From the NCBI GenBank assembly GCA_026981615.1, contig JALSIH010000199.1:1-42516 (forward strand): a stretch of 42,516 nucleotides of DNA, read 5' to 3'. Below the pieces are notes generated by a model, which was given only the letters and a program-made list of their open reading frames with translations, was not told the DNA's origin and searched no databases. Made by a program: the position numbers and the translations under genes. This DNA comes from Chitinophagales bacterium (GTDB lineage Bacteria > Bacteroidota > Bacteroidia > Chitinophagales > S012-47). This document shows positions 15,904 to 25,297 of the stretch, piece after piece. Numbering within the stretch: the stretch's first letter is position 1; the number at the start of each line of letters is the position of its first letter.

Positions 15904-18726
15904 ATGAAGAACTGGAATATGTCTACGGGCAGGAGGGGTTTTTATTTTCAATACTTGCTCTTGGGAGCTTTCTTTTTCTTTACTCATTTTGAGAGTTTGG
16001 CTCAAAGCACCGTGAGCGGAAGTGTGAAAGATGCCGCCACGGGAGAGCTGCTGCCCGGGGCCACGGTGATTGTGGAGGGAACGACAGACGGTACCACGAC
16101 AGACATAGACGGAAGATTTGAGTTTACGACTTCGAAAAAGCCGCCTTTTAATTTGAAGATATCCTATGTGGGCTACGAGACCCTGATATTTCCCTTAACT
16201 CGTAAAAGTACAGGATTGACGATACGTCTTCAGTCGGGCAATCAGCAGCTAAGCGAGGTAGAAATAAAGGGGAGCCGCATTTCGGAAGAGCGCAAAAAAG
16301 AGCCTCTGACCATGGAAACGATGGACATCATCGCTATCAAACAAACACCGGCCCCCGATTTTTATGACGGACTTGGAAATCTTGCAGGAGTGGACCTGAC
16401 TACCGCAAGTCTCGGGTTCAAAGTGATCAATACCAGAGGCTTTAACTCAACCAGCCCGGTACGTTCCCTTCAGATCATTGATGGTGTCGACAACCAGTCG
16501 CCCGGCCTCAATTTCTCTCTGGGCAATTTCCTGGGAGCACCCGAACTGGATATTCAAAAGGTGGACATGATACAGGGTGCGGCATCGGCCTATTACGGCC
16601 CCAATGCTTTCAACGGGGTGATCAGCATGACCACACAGGACCCCTTCGTACACAAAGGCTTTTCGGCCATGGTGAAAATGGGAGAGCGCAGCCTGTATGA
16701 GTCGGCTTTTCGCTGGGCCGATGCCTTGAACAACAAGAATGATCTTCCGGTCTTTGCCTATAAAATCAATTTTTCATATCTCCAGGCACAGGATTGGGAA
16801 GCCAACAACTATGACCCTGTAGATGGCTCGCTGGTCGGCAAAGACAATCCGGGGCGATTCGATGCCGTGAATATTTACGGTGATGAGTTTTATCCCCTTA
16901 ATGATGCTTCGGGTGTGCAGCCATGGAGCGATGAGGCCGGGCTGGGAATCTATTACCGCACCGGTTATATGGAAAAAGACCTCGTAGATTACAACACTCA
17001 AAACTTAAAGGCGAATGTACAACTGCGTTTGCGCCTCAACCCCGATTCTCTTTTCAATTCACCGGAACTGATTTATGCATCCAATTTTGGAAACGGCACT
17101 ACCGTATATCAGGGTGACAATCGCTTCAGCCTGAGGGGAATTCTATTCCTTCAGAACAAACTGGAACTCAGAAAAAAGGATCGATACTTTCTACGGCTTT
17201 ACTCAACCCACGAAAATTCGGGTCGCTCATATGATCCGTATAATACGGCCCTGCGCCTGCAGGACAATGTGAGGGATGACGAAGACTGGAGCCTGACTTA
17301 CCGCACTTTCTGGAAAAGCAATATCCGCAAAAGAATGAGAGAAAACGGTTATCCTGATTTGGTGTTTGACCCCGTGACCTTTGAATTTACCTTTGATCAG
17401 GAAGCAGCCGATCAGTGGATGCAAGAATATCAGGATTCGCTGCTTTATTGGCACAGCCTTGCCCAACTATGGGCCGATAGCCGCGATCCGGAGTTTCTGC
17501 AACCGGGCTCCCCGTCTTTCCGGACGGAGTTTGACAGGATCACTTCGGCCAAAAACAACAGCAAGGAAAAAGGAACCCTTTTCTACGACCGCTCGGCCCT
17601 GTATCACATGCAGGGGGAATATCGCTTCACCCCGTCATTTGTCAATGAGATAAAAGCCGGTTTCAGCGGGAGGCTCTACACGCCACGCACGGACGGAACC
17701 ATCTTCAGCGATACCTCCGGCAGGGTCATTCGCAACTATGAGTATGGAGTGTATGCCGGATTTACCAAAGATATGGCCAATGACAAGCTGACCGTCAGTG
17801 CGACCCTTCGGTCTGATAAAAATCAGAACTTCAATTATATCTTTTCACCGGCAGCATCGCTGGTGTGGAATCCATCCAAAGACAATTACTTCCGCTTTTC
17901 TTTTTCTTCGGCCCTGCGCAATCCCACGCTGGCCGACCAGTATCTCTTCCTGAATGTCGGCAGGGCCATCCTGGCCGGAAATCTGGAAGGGGCCGACTCA
18001 TTGATTACCATCTCTTCTTTTCAGGATTATCGCAACAGCCTGAATACCGATAAACTGGTATACTTCAATGTGGACCCGGTGCGCCCCGAGCGGGTGAAAA
18101 CCCTGGAACTGGGCTATCGTACCATCCTCCGGGAGAAAATATTTATCGATGCGGGATTTTATTTTAACTTTTATCAGGATTTTCTCGGCTATAATATCGG
18201 GATTGACGCAGATATCGGGCAAAACGGCCTGGTACGCGATCTGACCATTTTTCGCTATGCAGCCAACTCTACCCAGGAAGTGACTACCCAGGGCTTCAAC
18301 ATTGGCATCAAGTATTTTGTCGGGCAATTTGAACTGGGGGGCAATTACAGTTGGAACAAGCTCAATGCCATTGAAGAAGATCCGATCATTCCGGCCTTCA
18401 ACACCCCCGAGCATAAATTCAATCTTTCCGTGGGCGGACGAAATATTGACTTTAATATCTTTGGAAAAACGATCCGAAATGTTAGCTTTAATGTCAATTA
18501 CAAGTGGGTGCAGGGATTCTTGTTTGAAGGCTCTCCTCAATTCACCGGTTTTATCCCCACGTATGACCTGCTGGATGCACAGGTAAACTGGCATATTGAA
18601 AAATGGAAAACCACACTGAAAGCAGGAGCAACCAATATATTGAACAAGGCACAATTTCAAACCTACGGAGGTCCGAGAATTGGCCGTTTGGCTTATTTTT
18701 CAGTATCTTACGAATGGAATAAATGA
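15904..18726 (+). CDS. TonB-dependent outer membrane receptor with carboxypeptidase-regulatory-like domain
   Basis: Energy-coupled outer membrane transporter. After a signal sequence ending near FESLAQS, an N-terminal carboxypeptidase-D-regulatory-like domain (STVSGSVKDAATGELLPGA... FEFTTSKK...YVGYETL) is followed by the plug (about 120-240: INTRGFNSTSPVRSLQIIDG, VDMIQGAASAYYGPNAFNGV) and a beta-barrel ending in an aromatic strand (RLAYFSVSYEW). It is 940 aa. No susD-like gene follows, so this is not a classic polysaccharide utilisation pair. The next gene begins 23 bases downstream and is probably co-transcribed. The substrate is not predictable from the sequence. Confidence 0.9.
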   Translation: MKNWNMSTGRRGFYFQYLLLGAFFFFTHFESLAQSTVSGSVKDAATGELLPGATVIVEGTTDGTTTDIDGRFEFTTSKKPPFNLKISYVGYETLIFPLTRKSTGLTIRLQSGNQQLSEVEIKGSRISEERKKEPLTMETMDIIAIKQTPAPDFYDGLGNLAGVDLTTASLGFKVINTRGFNSTSPVRSLQIIDGVDNQSPGLNFSLGNFLGAPELDIQKVDMIQGAASAYYGPNAFNGVISMTTQDPFVHKGFSAMVKMGERSLYESAFRWADALNNKNDLPVFAYKINFSYLQAQDWEANNYDPVDGSLVGKDNPGRFDAVNIYGDEFYPLNDASGVQPWSDEAGLGIYYRTGYMEKDLVDYNTQNLKANVQLRLRLNPDSLFNSPELIYASNFGNGTTVYQGDNRFSLRGILFLQNKLELRKKDRYFLRLYSTHENSGRSYDPYNTALRLQDNVRDDEDWSLTYRTFWKSNIRKRMRENGYPDLVFDPVTFEFTFDQEAADQWMQEYQDSLLYWHSLAQLWADSRDPEFLQPGSPSFRTEFDRITSAKNNSKEKGTLFYDRSALYHMQGEYRFTPSFVNEIKAGFSGRLYTPRTDGTIFSDTSGRVIRNYEYGVYAGFTKDMANDKLTVSATLRSDKNQNFNYIFSPAASLVWNPSKDNYFRFSFSSALRNPTLADQYLFLNVGRAILAGNLEGADSLITISSFQDYRNSLNTDKLVYFNVDPVRPERVKTLELGYRTILREKIFIDAGFYFNFYQDFLGYNIGIDADIGQNGLVRDLTIFRYAANSTQEVTTQGFNIGIKYFVGQFELGGNYSWNKLNAIEEDPIIPAFNTPEHKFNLSVGGRNIDFNIFGKTIRNVSFNVNYKWVQGFLFEGSPQFTGFIPTYDLLDAQVNWHIEKWKTTLKAGATNILNKAQFQTYGGPRIGRLAYFSVSYEWNK

Positions 18727-18749
18727 TTTTAACAAACCAAATTTGACCT

Positions 18750-20285
18750 ATGAAACGAATTATTACGACTTTTTTATTGCTGATGGCCACCCTGCCGGCT
18801 ACTCAGGCACAGAATACGCGCTATCTCAACGAAGTGTTTACGGATGTAACAGTAACACCTAATGTAATTTACGGAGTGAATGCCACGGTGTTGGCACTGG
18901 CCCAGTTTGGTGAGGCCATTCCGCAGCCTTTGATTATGGATGTCTACGAGCCCACCGGAGATACCCTCTCAAAGCGGCCGCTGGTTTTGCTGTGGCACAC
19001 AGGCAACTTCCTGCCTCATCCCCAAAACGGAAGTACCGGAGGCACCATCCACGACTCGACCATGGTAGAACTGGCCACACGACTGGCCCGAATGGGTTAT
19101 GTGGCAGCCGTTTGTGACTATCGCCTGGGATGGAATCCCATCGCTCCGGATCAAACCACCCGGGTCTTTACCCTTATCAATGCCGTGTATCGTGCCATCC
19201 AGGATGTGCACACTGCGGTAAAATACTTCAGACGCAATGTGGCCGAAGCCGGAAATGCCTTCGGTGTGGACGATGAAAAAATTGTGGTCTGGGGCTCCGG
19301 TTCGGGAGGTTATCTTGCCTTAAATGCTGCGGCCCTCGATGAATATCTCGAAATCCCTTTAACTCCGGGAGGTAAATTCGTAATTCAGGATAGTGCCGGG
19401 AATATCTTACCGATGGTAATCGAGGAAATAAACGGAGACCTCAATTGTGATTCGGTGGGTATTGTGCCTCAAGGATATCCCGGTTTCCCCCCGGGCGATA
19501 CGCTTAACTATCCGAATCATGTGGGTTATGACGGAAGCTTCCAGTTGGCCGTCAACATGGGCGGTGCCTGTGGCGATACTTCCTGGGTGGACCAAGGCCA
19601 GATTCCCCTGATCTCTTTTCACGTACCGACCGATCCCTTTGCTCCGTATAAAATCGGCCTCGTGATTGTTCCCGGCTTTAACCTTCCCGTGGTGGAGGTG
19701 GCCGGAAGTTATACGGTACAGGAACTTCAGACCCGCTACAACAACAATGCTCCTTTTGCCGGAAAAACGTACCCCGGTGATTATTCGGACGTTGCCAATG
19801 CCCGCAATGATGGCAATGACGGACTTTTCCCGATTATCGGGAGCGGGCCTTTGGACAGTGCTCCGTGGCAATGGTGGGATACCACTGCCAATGTAAATTC
19901 GGCCAACGGACTGATGACCAACCCTGATATGAGTGCGGAAAAAGCCCGTACCTACATCGATACCATTATGGCCTACTTTGCGCCTCGTGCCTGCGAGGTG
20001 CTGGGGCTCGACTGTACTGCCACAGGTGTCGAAGAACTCAGAGCAGAGGAGTATCTTTCCATATCGCCCGTGCCGGCCGCAGAAGTGCTGAATATCAGCA
20101 CCAGAAGCAGCGAAAGCATCCATAGTGTGAGTGTTTATGATATGAGCGGAAAGCTGGTCTTCTTTAAAGACGGCATTGAAAGCAGCAACTACCAGTTGCA
20201 GAGAAACGGGCTCTCCAAAGGAATGTATTTACTTCGTGTTGAGCTCAATGCCGGAATGACGACCTCTTCCGTCATCTTTGAATAA
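18750..20285 (+). CDS. T9SS-exported alpha/beta-hydrolase-fold protein
   Basis: A signal peptide (MKRIITTFLLLMATLPATQAQ) and a T9SS sorting domain (about 435-511: YLSISPVPAAEVLNIST... YDMSGKLVFF... GMYLLRVELN) flank an esterase-like domain. A nucleophile elbow is visible in VVWGSGSGGYLALNA, and a HTGNFLPHPQNG segment sits where related esterases have the HGGG oxyanion motif. The acid could be Asp in FHVPTDPFAPY. No histidine occurs between that segment and the sorting domain, so the usual catalytic His is not where expected. It may be an inactive or unusual member. I recall similar proteins as conserved in Flavobacteriia and Saprospiria. Substrate unknown; the upstream receptor may be a functional partner. 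Confidence 0.78.
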   Translation: MKRIITTFLLLMATLPATQAQNTRYLNEVFTDVTVTPNVIYGVNATVLALAQFGEAIPQPLIMDVYEPTGDTLSKRPLVLLWHTGNFLPHPQNGSTGGTIHDSTMVELATRLARMGYVAAVCDYRLGWNPIAPDQTTRVFTLINAVYRAIQDVHTAVKYFRRNVAEAGNAFGVDDEKIVVWGSGSGGYLALNAAALDEYLEIPLTPGGKFVIQDSAGNILPMVIEEINGDLNCDSVGIVPQGYPGFPPGDTLNYPNHVGYDGSFQLAVNMGGACGDTSWVDQGQIPLISFHVPTDPFAPYKIGLVIVPGFNLPVVEVAGSYTVQELQTRYNNNAPFAGKTYPGDYSDVANARNDGNDGLFPIIGSGPLDSAPWQWWDTTANVNSANGLMTNPDMSAEKARTYIDTIMAYFAPRACEVLGLDCTATGVEELRAEEYLSISPVPAAEVLNISTRSSESIHSVSVYDMSGKLVFFKDGIESSNYQLQRNGLSKGMYLLRVELNAGMTTSSVIFE

Positions 20286-20316
20286 GTTCCTGCCTCCTGT
20301 TAAAGCTCTTAACTTG

Positions 20317-20355
20317 AAAAGCCCCGATGAGCAGTCATCGGGGCTTTTCTTTTTT
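20317..20355 (+). terminator. Strong Rho-independent terminator
   Basis: Stem GCCCCGATGA (20321-20330) with its exact complement (20335-20344), four-base loop GCAG, extended by AAAA/TTTT, then C and six T (to 20355). It closes the receptor/hydrolase unit and insulates the following operon. Confidence 0.93.
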
Positions 20356-20586
20356 CCCCTGCTTCTTATTTCTTATATTGTATTAGCCGCTTAAGTTAAG
20401 CATGGTGCTTCACCCTCGCAGCTTGCATGGGGTCTGACACTTTGGCTTTAATCTTTATCTGTTGCTTTTTTAATATGCCAATATGACGCATATCTTCGGG
20501 AACAGGCTGCTGGAATAAGCTTTGCAGAGGGGCAGTTTGAAAGCATTCAGGACGGCTTATAAGAGCGTAGGAAAGAAACAAGAACT
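20356..20586. promoter_or_regulatory. Upstream region of the stress-island operon
   Basis: No gene is seen. The region must hold the promoter of the long operon starting at 20587, yet no full TAnnTTTG box is present; TATCTTCG (20491-20498) is a one-mismatch candidate without a good -33 partner. No CIRCE-type inverted repeat was found. An alternative sigma factor is possible but unproven. Confidence 0.3.
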
Positions 20587-21174
20587 ATGGCAAGATACTT
20601 CAAACCGGGCGACAAAGTGCAGCTGAAAAACGGGGGGCCCCTTATGACGGTACTGAAATATATAGAGGAGAAGGAGCCGCTGGTGGGAACGGTTGAGAGC
20701 GATGAGTTTCTAGCGTGCGAATGGTTTGACAAAGAAGGCCCGCACCGCGATGTATTCAATCAGAATGCATTAATCAGGGTGGCGTCCGAACTGCAATCTC
20801 CGGATTCGGAGGTCAACCGGGATATTGAGGGAATGAGGCAGGAACAGGAAGACAGGAAGCCGGAAGATGCATGGACCCTCTCCGTAGCGATCGAATACCT
20901 CCATTCACTGGGATACCGCAGTGAGTTTCTTGCGGGACCCGAAGGATTGAGGGATTCCGATACAGGAAAGTTGTATAAGCCGGAGGAGTTGAAAATTGTA
21001 AAAGTATTCCGGTTTGAGGGGAATACGGATTTGGATGATATGTCGGTCTTGTATGCCATCGAGAGCAATGACGGGAAAAAAGGATGGCTGGCAGATGCCT
21101 ACGGGGTATATGCCAATCCTTACCTGCAGGCATACATTGACCGGATTGAGTTGGAAAGAGATATTAAGGGATAG
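20587..21174 (+). CDS. YodC-like (DUF2158) domain fused to a small conserved Bacteroidota domain
   Basis: Residues about 1-67 match the YodC/DUF2158 family: FKPGDKVQLKNGGPLMTV, then CEWFDKEGPHRDVFNQNALI. The C-terminal half (about 95-190: SVAIEYLHSLGYRSEF, FRFEGNTDLDDMSVLYAIES, KGWLADAYGVYANPY) resembles a ~100-aa Bacteroidota protein that databases often label 'phosphoribosylpyrophosphate synthetase' without real support; I recognise it by the 'RFEG..dpDD...YAI' and 'DAYGvYa' blocks. Function of both parts is unknown. 195 aa, cytoplasmic, first gene of the stress-island operon, 17 bases before the DnaJ-like gene. Confidence 0.72.
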   Translation: MARYFKPGDKVQLKNGGPLMTVLKYIEEKEPLVGTVESDEFLACEWFDKEGPHRDVFNQNALIRVASELQSPDSEVNRDIEGMRQEQEDRKPEDAWTLSVAIEYLHSLGYRSEFLAGPEGLRDSDTGKLYKPEELKIVKVFRFEGNTDLDDMSVLYAIESNDGKKGWLADAYGVYANPYLQAYIDRIELERDIKG

Positions 21175-21191
21175 ATTAAAAAAGAAAGAAA

Positions 21192-22121
21192 TTGGAATAC
21201 AAAGATTACTATAAAATACTGGGAGTTGACAAGAAAGCCTCGCAGGCAGAGATAAAGAAAGCATTCAGAAAGCTGGCCGTGAAATACCACCCGGACAAGA
21301 ACCCCGGGGATAAAAAAGCGGAGGAAAAATTTAAAGAAATCAACGAAGCCTATGAAGTGCTGAAAGACCCGGAGAAACGCAAAAAATATGATGAATTGGG
21401 CGAGAACTGGAGGCACTTTCAGCAGGCGGGCGGACAAGGTGATTTTGACTGGAGCCGGTGGCAGCAGGCCGGAGGCGGCCGGGCATACAGCTATGGCGGA
21501 GATGCATCCGATATTTTCGGAGAAGGCGGTTTTTCCGACTTCTTTTCTACCATTTTCGGAGGCGGGGGCTTTGGCGCTGGCGGCCGCAGAGCGCACAGCC
21601 GGTCGATGAAGGGGCAGGACTATGAGGCAGAGATTGAAGTAACGCTGGAAGAAGCTTTTCACGGCAGCTCGAGAATACTCAATGTCAACGGAAAGAAAAT
21701 CCGTCTGAAACTGAAACCCGGAATTCGTGACGGGCAGGTACTCCGGATAAAGGGCAAAGGAGCTCCGGGAACAAACGGAGGGCCGGCCGGAGACCTCTAT
21801 CTGCGCATCCGCGTTTTGCCGCATCACCTCTATGAGCGGGTAGGAGACAACCTCATGCAGACCCTGAAGGTTGATCTCTTTACGGCTGTACTCGGTGGAA
21901 AAGTGACGGTCAATACCTTCAGCGGACCTGTAAAAATCACGATTCCGGCAGGAAGCTCAAACGGCAAAGTGCTGCGCCTCAAAGGCAAAGGCATGCCGGT
22001 CTACGGCAAAAAAGATGCGTACGGGGACATGCTGGTGAAAATCGAAGTGGAAATACCCGCTGCCGTGACGGATGAGCAGAAGAAGCTTTTCGAAGCGCTG
22101 AGAAAAACATATAAGAACTAA
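21192..22121 (+). CDS. cbpA: DnaJ/CbpA-type co-chaperone
   Basis: Hsp70 co-chaperone of the CbpA (class II DnaJ) type. The J-domain at 1-70 has DYYKILGV and HPD (33-35, KYHPDKNPG). A Gly/Phe-rich linker (about 75-135, with [10 protein letters not shown]) follows, then two DnaJ C-terminal substrate-binding domains ([54 protein letters not shown]). There is no zinc-finger region. The start is TTG at 21192: an in-frame TAA lies just upstream, no ATG exists before the J-domain, and the result ([12 protein letters not shown]) is the family's usual N-terminus. It likely feeds clients to DnaK and the ClpB encoded two genes later. 309 aa. Confidence 0.92.
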   Translation: MEYKDYYKILGVDKKASQAEIKKAFRKLAVKYHPDKNPGDKKAEEKFKEINEAYEVLKDPEKRKKYDELGENWRHFQQAGGQGDFDWSRWQQAGGGRAYSYGGDASDIFGEGGFSDFFSTIFGGGGFGAGGRRAHSRSMKGQDYEAEIEVTLEEAFHGSSRILNVNGKKIRLKLKPGIRDGQVLRIKGKGAPGTNGGPAGDLYLRIRVLPHHLYERVGDNLMQTLKVDLFTAVLGGKVTVNTFSGPVKITIPAGSSNGKVLRLKGKGMPVYGKKDAYGDMLVKIEVEIPAAVTDEQKKLFEALRKTYKN

Positions 22122-22137
22122 GAAAAACAGTAAGAAG

Positions 22138-22443
22138 ATGAAAGGAAATTTTAAAGAGCTGATAAATGGCGACAAAGCGGTGCTGGTTGATTTTTCGGCA
22201 GAATGGTGCGGGCCCTGTAAAATGCAGTCGCCCATACTGAAAGAATTGGCCGGAGAGATGAAGGGTAAACTGCGCATCATCAAAATCGATGTCGACAAAA
22301 ATCCCGCTATTGCGGCTCAATACCAGGTGCGCGGGGTTCCCACTCTGATTTTGTTCAGAAACGGGGAGGCCATCTGGAGACAATCGGGTGTGGCAAGCAA
22401 GCCGCAACTGATGCAGATCATCAGCCGGCATTTGGAGACGTAA
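22138..22443 (+). CDS. Thioredoxin
   Basis: Small cytoplasmic thioredoxin, 101 aa, with active site WCGPCKM (Cys24 and Cys27), the cis-Pro motif in RGVPTLILF, and the usual DVDKNPAIAAQYQV block. It begins 16 bases after the DnaJ-like gene and precedes clpB by 54 bases. In this setting it probably repairs or protects thiols during stress rather than being the main housekeeping thioredoxin, which is an inference from context. Confidence 0.93.
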   Translation: MKGNFKELINGDKAVLVDFSAEWCGPCKMQSPILKELAGEMKGKLRIIKIDVDKNPAIAAQYQVRGVPTLILFRNGEAIWRQSGVASKPQLMQIISRHLET

Positions 22444-22497
22444 TACCTTTAATCGAAGGAAAGAAATTGAATTGAAAAATCTAAAAACGAAAGAACT

Positions 22498-25128
22498 ATG
22501 CAACTGGATAAATTTACCATAAAATCGCAGGAGGCCATACAGAAGGCACAGATGCTTGCGATGGAGAATGAAAACCAGGCCATTGAGCCGGGTCACCTTC
22601 TCAGGGGGGTCATGGATGTCGATGAAAACATCCTTCCCTTTCTTTTTAACAAGCTTTCGATCAATGCCGAGAATGTGAAGCTGGCACTCGAGCGGATTAT
22701 CAAAGGATATCCGAGGGTATCGGGAGCCAACGATCAATATCTCTCGCGCACGGCCAATGAAGTGCTGATGAAGGCATTGAAGATTGCCAAAGACATGGGC
22801 GATGAATATGCTTCGCTGGAGCATCTCATTCTGGCCATGCTGCAGGTCAAAGACCCGGTGGCCAATCTTCTGAAAGACAGCGGCATGAACGAAAAAGACC
22901 TCCGTACGGCCATTGAACAACTTCGAGGGGGCCGCAGAGTGAGCAGCCAGAGTGCGGAGGATACCTATCAATCGCTGTCAAAATATGCCATCAACCTCAA
23001 CGAAAAGGCCAGGAGCGGCAAACTCGATCCCGTGATTGGCCGCGATGAGGAGATCAGGCGGGTTTTGCAGATACTTTCGCGCAGAACCAAAAACAATCCC
23101 ATCCTGGTCGGAGAACCCGGAGTGGGAAAAACGGCCATAGCCGAAGGCATTGCCTTTCGCATCGTCAACGGGGATGTGCCCGATGACCTGAAGGAAAAAG
23201 AACTATGGGCCCTCGACATGGGTGCCCTGATAGCCGGAGCCAAATACAAGGGAGAGTTTGAAGAGAGACTCAAGTCGGTGGTGAAAGAAGTGATGGAAAG
23301 CGAGGGACAAGTAATCCTCTTTATCGATGAGATTCATACCCTTGTGGGTGCCGGAGGCGGACAGGGAGCCATGGATGCCGCCAACATTCTGAAACCGGCC
23401 CTGGCGCGGGGCGAGCTGCGCGCCATCGGAGCCACCACCCTCGATGAATACCAGAAATATTTTGAAAAGGACAAGGCCCTGGAGCGCAGGTTCCAGAAAG
23501 TGCTGGTCGAAGAACCTTCGGAGGAAGATGCCATCTCCATTTTGCGCGGCATCAAAGACCGCTATGAGGCCTATCACAAGATCAGGATTAAAGACGAGGC
23601 CATCGTGGCTGCCGTGCAGCTTTCGTCAAGGTACATTACGGATCGATACCTGCCCGACAAGGCCATTGACCTGATTGACGAGGCGGCTGCCCAGCTGAGA
23701 CTTGAAATGAATTCAAAGCCCGAAGAGCTGGATGTGCTGGAACGAAAAATACAGCAACTGGAGATCGAACGGGAAGCCTTCAAGCGCGAAAAAGATGAAG
23801 AAAAACTGAAACAGATCAACAAGCAACTGGCCGAACTCGAAGAAGAACGCTCCGAACTGATGGCCCTCTGGATGCAGGAAAAAGAAGCTGTTCAGAACAT
23901 TCAAAAAATCAAGGAGGAAATCGAAAGCCTCAAGTTTGAAGCCGAAAAGGCCGAGCGCGAGGGCGACCTGACCCGCGTGGCCGAGATTCGCTACAGCAAG
24001 CTGCCCGATGCCGAAAAACGCCTTAAAGATGCCATCGCAAAATTCCATGAATACGAGGAAGAAGGCAAGCGGCTGGTACGAGAAGAGGTGACGGCCGAAG
24101 ACATAGCAGAAGTGATCTCACGCTGGACGGGCATTCCCGTAAGTAAAATGCTGCGCAGCGAACGCGAGAAGCTGCTGCACATCGAAGAGGAACTGCACAA
24201 GCGGGTGGTCGGGCAGGAAGAGGCCATCCATGCCATTGCAGCCGCCATCAGGCGAAACCGCACGGGACTGGCCGATGAGAACAAGCCCATCGGTTCTTTC
24301 CTTTTCCTCGGTACCACCGGGGTGGGAAAAACCGAGCTGGCCAAAGCGCTGGCCGAATATCTTTTCGACAGCGAAAAAATGATGACCCGCATCGATATGA
24401 GTGAGTATCAGGAAAAACATGCCGTATCAAGACTTATCGGGGCACCTCCCGGCTATGTGGGCTACGAAGAAGGCGGCCAACTGACCGAGGCGGTGCGCAG
24501 GAAACCCTATTCGGTCATCCTGCTCGATGAAATCGAAAAAGCCCACCCCGATACCTTTAATATTCTGCTTCAGGTATTGGAAGACGGCCGGCTGACCGAC
24601 AACAAAGGACGGGTGGCCAACTTCAAGAATACCATCATCATCATGACCAGCAACATGGGCAGCGACATCATTCGCGACAACTTCGAAGATGCCGATGAAA
24701 AGAACATCAACGAAGTCTATGAAAAAACGAAAGTGCTGGTGATGGATCTGCTGAAGACAAGCATCCGGCCCGAATTTCTGAACAGGATAGACGAGGTGAT
24801 CATGTTCAGACCGCTGACCCGGGACGACATCGAAGGCATAATCCGCATTCAACTCATGCACCTGGCCGGGCAACTGGCCAAGCAGGAGATTACCTTCAAT
24901 GTGACGCAAGACCTGCTGGACTACCTCAAAGAGGAAGGCTTCGATATGCAGTTTGGCGCACGACCGCTCAAGCGGGTCATACAGCGCAAAGTGCTGGATG
25001 AACTGGCCGTTGCCATCCTGCAGGACAAAGTGCATCCGGGTTCACACATTGTGATTGATGCCATCGATGGCAAGGTGGTCTTTCGCGAACCGGTAAACGA
25101 TGAGGAGAAACTGCCATTTAGTGTATAA
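22498..25128 (+). CDS. clpB: ATP-dependent chaperone ClpB (Hsp100 disaggregase)
   Basis: Extracts polypeptides from aggregates together with the DnaK/DnaJ system. The double-Clp N-domain (1-145) starts [21 protein letters not shown]+ module 1 has Walker A GEPGVGKT (205-212), Walker [14 protein letters not shown] and the [15 protein letters not shown] segment. The coiled-coil middle domain (about 400-520) is present, which separates ClpB from ClpA/C. Module 2 has Walker A GTTGVGKT (605-612), Walker [10 protein letters not shown], and the pore loop [13 protein letters not shown]. No ClpP-binding loop typical of ClpA/X was noticed. No N-terminal zinc motif as in ClpG/ClpK is seen. 876 aa, slightly longer than typical ClpB. 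Confidence 0.96.
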   Translation: MQLDKFTIKSQEAIQKAQMLAMENENQAIEPGHLLRGVMDVDENILPFLFNKLSINAENVKLALERIIKGYPRVSGANDQYLSRTANEVLMKALKIAKDMGDEYASLEHLILAMLQVKDPVANLLKDSGMNEKDLRTAIEQLRGGRRVSSQSAEDTYQSLSKYAINLNEKARSGKLDPVIGRDEEIRRVLQILSRRTKNNPILVGEPGVGKTAIAEGIAFRIVNGDVPDDLKEKELWALDMGALIAGAKYKGEFEERLKSVVKEVMESEGQVILFIDEIHTLVGAGGGQGAMDAANILKPALARGELRAIGATTLDEYQKYFEKDKALERRFQKVLVEEPSEEDAISILRGIKDRYEAYHKIRIKDEAIVAAVQLSSRYITDRYLPDKAIDLIDEAAAQLRLEMNSKPEELDVLERKIQQLEIEREAFKREKDEEKLKQINKQLAELEEERSELMALWMQEKEAVQNIQKIKEEIESLKFEAEKAEREGDLTRVAEIRYSKLPDAEKRLKDAIAKFHEYEEEGKRLVREEVTAEDIAEVISRWTGIPVSKMLRSEREKLLHIEEELHKRVVGQEEAIHAIAAAIRRNRTGLADENKPIGSFLFLGTTGVGKTELAKALAEYLFDSEKMMTRIDMSEYQEKHAVSRLIGAPPGYVGYEEGGQLTEAVRRKPYSVILLDEIEKAHPDTFNILLQVLEDGRLTDNKGRVANFKNTIIIMTSNMGSDIIRDNFEDADEKNINEVYEKTKVLVMDLLKTSIRPEFLNRIDEVIMFRPLTRDDIEGIIRIQLMHLAGQLAKQEITFNVTQDLLDYLKEEGFDMQFGARPLKRVIQRKVLDELAVAILQDKVHPGSHIVIDAIDGKVVFREPVNDEEKLPFSV

Positions 25129-25142
25129 CCCTTCGGGGATGG

Positions 25143-25167
25143 AGGCCGGAGCGTCTTGTTCCGGCCT
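25143..25167 (+). other. Stable hairpin after clpB without T tract
   Basis: AGGCCGGA (25143-25150) pairs perfectly with TCCGGCCT (25160-25167) across a nine-base loop. No T run follows, so it is not a standard terminator; it could protect the upstream message's 3' end or attenuate readthrough to the next gene. Confidence 0.45.
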
Positions 25168-25208
25168 GCACTCCGATTCAAAAAAATAAAAAAATGAAAC
25201 GTCCCTGT

Positions 25209-25248
25209 TTAAATAATTATTTAAGACGCAAGGGAATGATTATTTAAG
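25209..25248. promoter_or_regulatory. 16-bp perfect palindrome plus repeated half-site (candidate operator)
   Basis: TTAAATAATTATTTAA (25209-25224) is a perfect palindrome. The sequence ATTATTTAAG at its right side (25216-25225) recurs at 25239-25248, 23 bases further on. The element sits in the longest internal gap of the operon (25129-25297), 50 bases or more before the HPF-sigma gene. It is AT-rich, so chance is not excluded, but palindrome and repeat together suggest a dimeric regulator site. Confidence 0.5.
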
Positions 25249-25297
25249 CATGGCAAATTCCATGCGGCTTTGATGTTAAAAATTAAAATATAAACTC

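Noticed and set aside
18738-18745. Promoter-like box before the T9SS hydrolase gene
   Set aside because: CAAATTTG has a mismatch at a key position and lies in a 23-base gap within a probable operon.
15904-20285. Polysaccharide utilisation locus
   Set aside because: There is a TonB receptor but no SusD-like lipoprotein and no glycoside hydrolase beside it.
20356-20586. CIRCE/HrcA operator before the stress operon
   Set aside because: No inverted repeat of the TTAGCACTC type was found.
22498-25128. ClpG/ClpK identity of the disaggregase, as in the Proteobacterial stress locus
   Set aside because: It has a standard ClpB N-domain and middle domain and no N-terminal zinc-binding extension; ClpB is the better name.
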